Part shown: in pieces, positions 55,767 to 64,000 of the stretch
Numbering within the stretch: position 1 is the stretch's first letter
Layout of the letters: each line of letters begins with the position of its first letter
Source: Aralia elata
Taxonomy: Eukaryota > Streptophyta > Magnoliopsida > Apiales > Araliaceae
DNA: 64,000 nt
Assembly: GCA_034770075.1 (NCBI GenBank)
Contig: CM068379.1
Coordinates: forward strand, 44,027,130-44,091,129
Direction: 5' to 3'
Translations under genes and position numbers: made by a program
Notes under the pieces: model-generated
The model's input: the letters and a program-made list of their open reading frames with translations, nothing else
Told to the model about the DNA's origin: nothing
Database searches by the model: none

Positions 55767-58700
55767 ATGTCTAACACAAGAGATAAGACAATTGAAAATG
55801 AACCTTCTACATCGAATTTTGACCCAAAACTCATGATGGAGGCTATGATGAAAGAATTTTCTAGACAATTGGGGATGGCTATTGAACAAGTGCATGATCG
55901 CATCGATCAATTGAGTGTCACTCGAGGGGAACAAACTCAAATCCCTCCGGGTGGGTGCCCAAAAGGAAAGACCCAACAAAAGGAAGCAAGGCTAGCGGAG
56001 ACAAATTACTATGATGAAAGGTTTAGCGAGGAAGAGGATCGGGAAATTGACCTTATCCCTAGGAGATATTTTGCAAAGGATAGAGGCGACCGAAATCGAG
56101 AGGACAACAATCTCGATAGCATCAAAATGAAAATTCCCACATTCCAAGGCAGGAGTGACCCCGAGGTATATTTAGAGTAGGAGAAGAAAATGGAGTGGAT
56201 CTTTGACTGTCACAACTACTCGGAACTCAAGAAAGTTAGGATTGCAGCTACCGAATTTTCAGAGTATGCAATTACTTCGTGGGATCAATTGATGACCAGC
56301 CGAAGGAGGTGCAGAGAACGTCCAATAGAGACTTGGGCAGAAATGAAAGCTGTAATGAAAAAGAGGTTTGTCCCAAGCCACTACTATCGAGATCTGTTTC
56401 AAAACTTACAAAATTTAAGACAGGGAAACAAGAGTGTGGAGGACTACTTCAAAGAAATGGAAATGCTAATGTCTAGAGCTGACATCGACGAGGATAATGA
56501 GGCAACCATGACCCGATTTTTAGCAGGTTTAAATTGGGATATTGCAGATTTGGTGGAGCGCCAACATTATGTGGTATTGGAAGACATGGTGCACATGGCT
56601 ATCAAAATAGAGAAGCAACTTAAGAGGAGAGGTGGCCAGCGAATAAACACTACCACAGGTTCATCATGGAAATCCAATAATGTGAAGCGTGAGGAAAAGC
56701 CAACTGTTTTCAAACCAAAGCCAGAAATCAAGCAGGGAGCGGCTAATCAAGTGGTGCAAGGTAAAACTAATACACCTTCTACTAGTCGTAATCGAGATAT
56801 TGTATGCTTTAAATGTCAAGGCAGGGGACATATTGCAAATCAATGCCCAAATCAAAGAACTATGTTATTGCTTGATAATGGGGATTTGGAGACCGAGGAA
56901 GAAGATAGTGACAATGACTCTATGCCACCGTTGGAGGAAGATAGAGAGGTTGCTATGCATGGCGAAGTGTTAGTTACACGGAGAATGCTTAGTACACAGG
57001 TAAAGGAAGAAAGCAGCGAGCAAAGAGAGAATCTATTTCATAATAGATGCATGGTAAATGGTAAGATCTGTTGTGTTGTAATTGATGGTGGGAGCTGTAC
57101 AAATGTGGCAAGCATCACAATGGTGGAGAAATTGGGACTTACAACATCCAAACATCCTCACCCATACCGATTGCAGTGGCTCAATGACAGCGGCGACATC
57201 AAAGTTACCAAGCAAGTATCAGTACCGTTTACAATTGGGAAGTATGTTGATGAGATCCTTTGTGATGTAGTTCCTATGCAGGCAGGTCATTTACTACTTG
57301 GGAGACCTTGGCAGTTCGATCGGCGAGTAAAACACGACGGTTTTACTAATGAGTACTCTTTTGTTCACAATCAAAGAAAAGTTACCTTGTGTCCTATGTC
57401 ACCAAAACAGGTGCATGAGGATCAAATACACTTATAGAGAGATCATGAAAAGAAAACAAAAGAGAGAGAAAAAAAGAAAAGAGAAGAGAGAAAAACAAAT
57501 ATTTTTGCAAAAAGGAGTGATGTAAGGCGAGCTTTGGATTCTAAAAAGCCAATGATTGTACTTCGGTATAGGGAGGCACTTTTGAATACTAACGCTAATA
57601 AAACTTCATTGCCTAGTGTTATTTCTACTCTTTTGCAGGATTATCAGGATATATTTCCTGAGGAGCTTCCCCAAGGATTACCACCAATTCGGGGAATTGA
57701 ACATCAAATTGACTTTGTCCCCGGCGCGACCATTCCAAATCGCTCGGCATACCGAAGCAATCCCGAGGAAACGAAGGAATTGCAAAGGCAAGTTGACGAG
57801 CTAATGGACAAGGGGTTCGTGAGAGAAAGCATGAGTCCATGTGCGGTTCCAGTTATTTTAGTACCTAAGAAAGATGGGAAGTGGCGCATGTGCATTGATT
57901 GTCGAGCGGTAAATAACATCACGGTAAAGTATCGGCATCCCATTCCTAGGTTAGATGATATGTTAGATGAATTGGATGGATCTTGTGTGTTTTCTAAAAT
58001 AGATTTAAAGAGTGGTTATCATCAAATTAGAATGCATGAGGGTGACGAATGGAAAACTGCTTTTAAAACAAAATATGGATTATACGAGTGGTTAGTCTTA
58101 CCCTTTGGTTTAACTAATGCTCCTAGCACATTCATGAGATTAATGAACCATGTTTTGCGATCCTTCATTGGAAAATTTGTAGTTGTCTACTTTGATGATA
58201 TCTTGATCTACAGTAAAGATTTAAGAGAGCATGCATTGCATATAAAATCTGTCCTAGAAGTGCTTCGGAAAGAAAAATTGTATGCTAATATGGACAAATG
58301 CACATTTTGTACGGATCGAGTTGTGTTCCTTGGCTTTGTTGTTAGTGCACAGGGAGTACAAGTTGACGAAGAAAAGGTACGTGCAATCCAAGAATGGCCA
58401 ACTCCTACGAATGTCAGTCAAGTTCGTAGCTTCCATGGTCTCGCAAGTTTCTATAGACGGTTTGTAAGGAACTTCAGCGAAGTCACAGCACCACTCACCG
58501 AAGTAATCAAAAAGAGTGTAGGATTCAAGTGGGGTGATGCACAGGAAAAAGCGTTTAATTTGATTAAAGAAAAATTAACTAACGCTCCTTTACTTGTATT
58601 GCCTAATTTCACTAAGACCTTTGAAATTGAATGTGATGCTTCAGGATTAGGCATTGGAGCTGTGTTAATGCAAGAAGGAAAGCCAGTGGCATATTTCAGT

Positions 58701-60515
58701 GAAAAATTGAGTGGTTCAGCTTTGAACTATCCTACCTATGACAAGGAGTTATATGCTTTGGTTCGATCATTGGAAACTTGGCAACATTACCTGTGGCCTA
58801 AGGAATTTGTGATTCACACGGATCATGAATCATTGAAATATTTGAAAGGCCAACACAAGTTGAACAAGAGACATGCACGATGGATGGAGTTCATCGAGAC
58901 ATTTCCATACGTCATTCGCTATAAGCAAGGTAAGGAAAATGTCGTGGCCGATGCTCTTTCGCGAAGGTATGTGTTGTTAAATACTCTTGACACAAAATTA
59001 CTTGGTTTTGAACAAATCAAAGAATTATATGATAATGACCATGATTTTTGTGAAGAGTTTAAAAATTGTGAAAAGAATGTTGTAGGTAAATACTTCAAGA
59101 TGGATGGATTCTTGTTTCGTGAGAATCGATTATGTATACCTGCATGTTCTTTGCGTGAGTTATTGGTTCGAGAGTCACATGGGGGTGGTTTGATGGGACA
59201 TTTTGGCGTTGATAAGACCTTATATGTGATAAAAGAACATTTCTATTGGCCCCATATGAAACGAGATGTAGAAAGAATTTGTGATAGATGCATTACATGC
59301 CGTCAAGCTAAATCTTGTGTTCAACCCCATGGGTTATACACACCATTGCCTATTTTGAGTGAACCTTGGATTGATTTGTCTATGGACTTTGTATTGGGTT
59401 TACCTAGATCTAAGCATGGTCATGATTCTATATTTGTGGTCGTGGATAGATTTTCAAAAATGGCACATTTTATCCCATGCCACAAAGCTGATGATGCATC
59501 CCATGTTGCTGGTTTATTCTTTAGAGACATTGTACGTTTGCATGGCATGCCCCGAACAATTGTTTCGGATAGAGATGTTAAGTTCTTAAGCTATTTTTGG
59601 AAAACTTTGTGGTGTAAACTAGGAACTAAACTGCTGTTTTCAACTACTTGTCATCCACAAACTGACGGCCAAACGGAAGTAGTTAATAGAACTCTATCTG
59701 CTTTATTGAGGGCTATCATTAAAAAGAATATTAAGCTTTGGGAAGAGTGTCTACCACATGTTGAGTTTGCTTATAATAGGTCTGTTCACTCTACTACTAA
59801 ATTCTCACCTTTTGAAATTGTGTATGGCTTTAATCCTTTAACACCCTTGGATTTGTCACTATTACCTGTTTCCGAGTATACTAACATGGATGGCAAAAAT
59901 AAAGCTGATTTTGTTAAGCAGATACATGAGAAGATAAGACTCAACATTGAGAAGAGGACGGATCAATATGCCAAACAGGCCAACAAGGGTCGGCGTCAAG
60001 TAATCTTCGAACCCGGGGATTGGGTATGGCTACACATGCGTAAGGAAAGATTTCCTGCTCAAAGGCGTTCGAAATTACTTCCAAGAGAAGATGGACCATT
60101 TCAAGTGCTTGAACGCATTAACAACAATGCTTACAAATTGGACTTACCTGGTGAGTATAATGTTAGTGCAACTTTCAATGTTTCTGATCTAAGCCCGTTT
60201 GACGTAGGTGAAGATTTGAGGACAAATCCTTTTCAAGAGGAGAGGTATGATGAGGACATCCTTAGTTCACAAGCCCTTGACAAAACACAAGTGGATCCAT
60301 TGCATATGCCACTTGGACCCATTACGAGGACACGAGCTAAACGCTTCAAAGAAGGACTTAACGGGATGATTCATAAATTATGGACCGAGGTTGGATCGAG
60401 CATAGAGGTTATAGAGACGGGTTACAAACACGCGAAGTTCATAAACACATTGGAAGCAAGCATACCCGAACCGACACAAAAAAATCAGCATTTCCGCACT
60501 TTTGGACTAGTTTGA
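55767..60515 (+). pseudogene. gag-pol polyprotein of the CRM-like element (one frame, two TAG stops)
   Basis: One reading frame of 1583 codons from ATG 55767 to TGA 60513, interrupted by TAG at 56178-56180 (in a YLE-EKKMEW context where the family has Trp) and at 57435-57437 (between protease and RT). In order: gag; zinc knuckle CFKCQGRGHIANQC at about 56804; protease VIDGGSCTNVAS at about 57080; RT with VVVYFDDILIYS at about 58180; RNase H ECDASGLGIGAVL and HTDHESLKYL; integrase zinc part with CDRCITCRQAK; core SMDFVLGLPRS, IVSDRDVKF and QTDGQTEVVNRT; GPY/F module GPFQVLERINNNAYKLDLPG. The C-terminus, with GPITRTRAKRFKE, lies inside the 3' LTR. Apart from the two stops it looks intact. Confidence 0.92.
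60235..60247 (+). promoter_or_regulatory. Polypurine tract of the CRM-like element
   Basis: AAGAGGAGAGGTA lies directly before the 3' LTR and inside the coding frame (EERYDED). The same bases serve both coding and plus-strand priming. Confidence 0.75.
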
Positions 60516-61229
60516 CATCAGTTCATATTTTGGCCATAACTTGAGTTTCCAAACTCCAAATGAGGTGATTCAAAAGCCTAAATTCATTAGAAACTCCAGG
60601 GCTACAATTTTCATTCTTGGCCCAAGTCCAAATTCGAAATTTATCAGGTGTGAAAATAGCTTGCAATGTGCTGATCAGTTTATAGTTGTCTGATTTGGAC
60701 TTTTAACCCATCACATGTTTTGGATTGTTAAATTCTTTGGGTGGCTGATACATGTGATGTGATTAGTTGTTAGATCTTGACTTATGATGATGGTTTAGCA
60801 CACCATGAGTTCCTATAAATACCAAGTGATGCTAAGATGTAAAATCATTCATTCATATCAATTTTCAGATTATCAATACTATTGTAAGTTTGTTTCTCTA
60901 CTTGTGGTTCTTTGAAGAATTCCTAAGTGTTCCTTAGTTCTTCTTTTTAGATTCATAATTGACTTATCATACAACCATTCATAGTTGTGTGTGGCGTCTT
61001 CTACCGCATCAATCGTCGATAGTACCGAGATTACCGCTTCAATATAAACGAGGGGTCGAAGTGTCGTTGGTGTTCATCCTCCGCAAATTTCCTAAGCAAG
61101 CAATTGTACCAAGATTACCGTCTACATATAGGCAAGGGGTTAAGGTGTTGCAAGCTATCCATCCTATCAACTTGTTAGAAACGATCCGGGCGACGACCAC
61201 CTCACGCAAGCGTGCCGTGGAGTCTATCA
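60248..61229 (+). repeat. 3' LTR of the CRM-like element (982 bp)
   Basis: The same length as the 5' LTR, with about 14 single-base differences. The polyprotein ends at 60515 within it. Confidence 0.95.
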
Positions 61230-61607
61230 GGTGCCCCAAGGGGTGATGAAAGCGATCTTTTCCCGGTCCTCCTCCGTCACCAATATCTGATGATACCCCG
61301 CAAAACAATCAACAAAAGAGTACATCTCGTATTGGGCTGTGTTATCCACCAAGATGTGTATAAAAGGCACTGGGAAGTTGTCCTTGAGACTGGCCTTGTT
61401 CAGATCTCTATAGTCGACACATACCCTCACCTTCCCTCCAGGCTTAGCCACTGGGACTATATTGGACAGCCATTCCGGGTAAGTGGACACCATAATGATT
61501 CCAGCCTTGAACTGTTTGACGATTTCTTCCTTCACCTTCAAGCTCCACTTCGGTTTTAGCTTTCTTAGTTTCTGCTTGACAGGCTTGATACCCTCCTTGA
61601 TGGGCAA
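61230..61607 (-). pseudogene. Reverse transcriptase, N-terminal part (Tat element B)
   Basis: On the minus strand, KWSLKVKEEIVKQFKAGI, WLSNIVPVAKPGGKVRVCVD then YRDLNKASLKDNFPVP, and SFVDCFAGYHQILV. This is the usual fingers/palm start of gypsy RT (motifs 1-3). Its continuation is at 54337-53841, beyond the nested insertion. Confidence 0.92.
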
Positions 61608-61978
61608 CCGTGTACCACAATATCGGTGGACAATCCGATCATGTCCTCGTGAGACCAGGCAAAAACATCCTCATACTGGCTTAGCAACTCGGTTATTTCT
61701 GTTTTCTGGCTAGGGGTCAAATCTGTCCCTATCTTGAGCTCTTTGGGTTTGTCAGGGGTTCCGATATTTATGGTGATGGTTTGGTCTAAGTTGGGTTTGG
61801 GTTTGTCTTCGACCCATCCTTTGATCTCGTCAGGTGTGTCGTCATTATCTGTCTCATCCTGCTCAATGCCCATTAAATCAAAATCCAGCTCAATATCAAA
61901 ATCATAGTCATCTTTCAAATTCAAAAAATCGTTTGTTAGGCAAGAAATACTCAAATTGGTACACCTGACATGAAACAA
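61565..61978 (-). pseudogene. Protease-RT linker of Tat element B
   Basis: On the minus strand, ELKIGTDLTPSQKTEITELL then SQYEDVFAWSHEDMIGLS, the conserved lead-in to RT in Tat elements. The N-terminal part is acidic (DDYDFDIELDFDLMG). It overlaps the RT fragment in another frame at 61565-61607, so a frameshift lies there. Confidence 0.75.
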
Positions 61979-62132
61979 AAATATTTGTTATATATATAAG
62001 TCATTTTCCCACAATGATCATCTTTAAAATAACATGACAAAATAACATAACTATGCAAAATTCAAAATAAGGAACAAAACTGGTATCTATTCATCCCCCA
62101 CCATCCGGGGTCAACCACCTTGACGCCATATT

Positions 62133-62951
62133 TTACCCTTGTTTGGATATTACTGGCTCCATCGTCCAGTTGTCGGTGGTCAGATCGGCCGGAATGCGAC
62201 AGATGAAAGGCGGCTTCGCATCGAAAACTTCCTCGATGACTACAGCCACATCGCATTGGTCCTTCTTCATAACCTCTTCAGGAATAGTCAGCCCCGCCCA
62301 ATTGATGACAGGCACACTTTGTTGGGATCCTGATGGCGTGGCAACATCCTTCCTCTTTCCACTGCTTACTGATTGTCCAGGGATATAACACTTGGTTTCA
62401 AACTGTTGCATGACCTCCTGCAGGAAACTCTCCTTTTTGGCCGACTCATCATTCGTGGGGGTCAATTTTTCACCTCCTGTCTCAGACACAGACTTGCCAA
62501 TACCTTGTTCATTGTTGACTTTCGGTATCAGAATTTCGGCCAGTCGAGTTGGGGTCTCCCCTTGAGAGTGTTTCTGTTCTACGCCTCCATAATACCTCAA
62601 CCCTGCCTTGCCTATCTGATTGGGCAGTTGAATAGGCTCAGTAATTCCTTGACTGTTCTTTCCCAACCTTCGCCCAGGTCGAAACTTCATCTTCATCATT
62701 TCTCTAGCAACAAAGGTAAGTTCAGGAGAGACCTTAGGTTTTACGGCTGGAGCCCCCAGACATCTGTAGTGGGGAGTATTGATCTCCAGCGCCTGAAAAC
62801 TGGCGGGTACCACCGATTCGTCCAAATTAATCACCGGCAGGCCATTCCTAGAAGGAGAAGGGCCATTACGCTCTGCAGAGACCGTCACCAGATTCCCGTC
62901 GATGATAAACTTAATTTGTTGGTGTAGCGTAGAGGGAACTGCCCCGGCCAT
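62133..62951 (-). pseudogene. Tat element B polyprotein, region after the protease
   Basis: A 272-codon open frame on the minus strand with LHQQIKFIIDGNLVTVSAER, YRCLGAPAVKPKVSPELT and GRRLGKNSQGITEPIQLP (G-patch-like text). Such a stretch follows the protease core in Tat-group polyproteins. A stop or shift separates it from the protease frame to its right and from the RT linker to its left. Confidence 0.7.
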
Positions 62952-63052
62952 GTGTATCTATGGCCTTCCCAATAACATGTTATAACTTGCCGCGATATCC
63001 AGGACTTGGAATGAAATATCGAAAGTACAAGGCCCTATCTCCACAGGCAATT

Positions 63053-63457
63053 CTATCTCTCCCCCATCGTATCCTTCCAGGATCCGTCAAAGGCTCGTAC
63101 CACCACATAACTGGCCCGCAGGCGCTTAGGATTGACGTTCATTTTCTTCAATGTATTGAATGAACAGATATTCAATGCTGATCCCCCATCAATTAATGCC
63201 CCATTCATAACATATCCTGATGAGATTACCGCAATATGCAGCGGTTTTCGATGCCCCCTTCCCTCTTTGGGGATATCATCATCTGTGAACGATATTACAT
63301 TGTTTTCTAACAGATGGTCCACTAGATGGCCGAAACCTTCTTTGCTAATCACCTTGGGAATGTGTGCCTCTTCCAGGACTTTGGCCAGAATTCTGCAGTG
63401 ATCGTCGGATGATAATACCAAATCCATGATCGATGTCAGAGTCGATTCCTCGCTCAA
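63053..63457 (-). pseudogene. Aspartic protease of Tat element B
   Basis: On the minus strand, HIAVISSGYVMNGALIDGGS then ALNICSFNTLKKM. The catalytic motif is DGGS, in the place of D(S/T)G, as is common for these elements (LVDNGSALNIC type). It is followed by ASYVVVRAFDGSWKDTMGE. A frame change at about 63053 separates it from the next block. Confidence 0.8.
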
Positions 63458-64000
63458 TACCTTGACCCCCTTGCTTCTGGGTGATTCATCTTCCTTAAGA
63501 ATTCCACAGCTTTCTCCTCAGATATCTTTTCGTTCTTCTTCCCTTTGCTCTCAGGGGCTCGTCCTGGAAGATATAAAGGATTCCCCTTTGATGTTACAAA
63601 AGCACAACTGGCCGCCTCCTCTAATACTCCCCCGTAATTCCACGGTACTGTTTTCAGACTGCTAATGGGGATTTGTGGTCTCGCTGCAATGGTGAGAAGT
63701 TTCGGAGCCGTTAACCTGATAGGCCCCTCTGTGATACTCCTGCTCAGACCCGCCAACCTAAGCGGTGTCCCTCGTATATTCTCCTGATCATTTGTCATGC
63801 CAATCATCTCATCCATTCTCTTGATATAATTCAGCCTTGGTGGTCCTCCAGCTTCGCTGGCTTCCACCACATTGACCCCTTCCCCATCATGCTTAGGCAG
63901 GGGATTGACTTTAACATTTGGTGACTCTGGTTGTTCCACCACGATCTCCCCGCTATCGATCATGTTCTGAATCTTGTGCTTCAGCGCCCAGCATTCCTGA
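63454..64000 (-). pseudogene. gag/protease junction of Tat element B (runs off the window)
   Basis: On the minus strand, NYIKRMDEMIGMTNDQENIR, PQIPISSLKTVPWNYGGVLE and EEKAVEFLRKMNHPEA. The last block (EFLR.....EYSVV-type) typically leads into the protease. Gag proper would lie beyond 64000. Confidence 0.7.

Larger units (their letters stand above)
54338..61229 (+). mobile_element. CRM-like chromovirus (Ty3/gypsy), plus strand, nested in the RT of Tat element B
   Basis: The LTRs are 54338-55319 and 60248-61229, both 982 bp, TG..CA. Flanks are identical GGTGC (54333-54337, 61230-61234). The primer site is at 55322 and the purine tract before 60248. A single gag-protease-RT-RNase H-integrase frame is broken by two TAG codons. 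I count about 14 substitutions and no indels between the LTRs by eye (1.4%), so the insertion is fairly recent. The CRM assignment rests on overall pol resemblance and on coding sequence that continues into the 3' LTR; other chromovirus clades remain possible. Confidence 0.93.
46345..64000 (-). mobile_element. Tat-lineage Ty3/gypsy element B (minus strand, continues past the window)
   Basis: Read leftwards from the window end: gag-like region, protease, RT (split by the CRM-like insertion 54338-61229), RNase H, archaeal-type second RNase H, integrase, an antisense plant-mobile-domain-like gene, a tandem repeat array, purine tract and 3' LTR. Dual RNase H, a long 3' region and an antisense ORF are known traits of the Tat/Ogre/Grande group. 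The coding frames contain several stops and shifts, so it is defective. Its 5' LTR is to the right of this window. Confidence 0.88.

Noticed and set aside
55641..55979. Minus-strand ORFs opposite gag and pol of the CRM-like element
   Set aside because: They are shadows of the gag-pol frame with no conserved motifs.

Overview
This window is nuclear DNA from a flowering plant, most likely a eudicot. It holds one intact-looking host gene buried in several layers of nested transposable elements. The plant assignment rests on a SKD1/VPS4-type AAA ATPase close to the plant form, plant lineages of LTR retrotransposons (Tat-type and CRM-like Ty3/gypsy, Ty1/copia), plant MITEs with TSDs and AT-rich introns with GT..AG borders. 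No rRNA, tRNA or CRISPR array was seen.

Layout. 1-3275 is the 5' part of a minus-strand Tat-lineage element: internal remnants, a tRNA-Arg-type primer site and a 2.1 kb LTR. It abuts a plus-strand Athila/LARD-like remnant (3276 to about 6640). Next come a captured two-exon piece of a NOT1-like gene (6830-7229), a CACTA-like repeat (about 7620-8296) and a solo Tat-like LTR (about 9232-11408). The host gene VPS4/SKD1 runs from 12380 to 42833 on the plus strand. Its eight coding exons total 1299 nt (432 codons plus stop). Three introns are inflated to 9.2, 7.5 and 11.6 kb by insertions. Intron 1 holds a 6.4 kb structure with long terminal inverted repeats (Pack-MULE-like, with a MIZ1-like gene fragment, a copia fragment, a fold-back palindrome and a hAT MITE). 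Intron 2 holds a minus-strand copia element split by two hAT-type MITEs. Intron 3 holds a tandem small LTR element (LTR-internal-LTR-internal-LTR), a small solo LTR and two more MITEs. Intron 7 holds a 394 bp TA-flanked MITE.

44295-64000 is a retrotransposon nest. An old Tat-like LTR was split by a probable solo LTR and by a second Tat element (3' LTR 46345-48555, internal region continuing past the window end). This Tat element carries gag, protease, RT, RNase H, a second archaeal-type RNase H and integrase on the minus strand. Between pol and the 3' LTR it also has an antisense (plus-strand) gene of plant-mobile-domain type and a 35 bp tandem repeat array. A younger plus-strand CRM-like chromovirus (54338-61229) lies inside its RT gene, with a perfect 5 bp target duplication and two 982 bp LTRs that differ at about 14 positions by eye.

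Working picture: the ESCRT-III disassembly ATPase keeps all its coding exons and key motifs while its introns and flanks have absorbed mobile DNA. The most unusual content is the accessory antisense gene plus tandem array of the Tat element, the three-LTR small element, and the gene-fragment captures.
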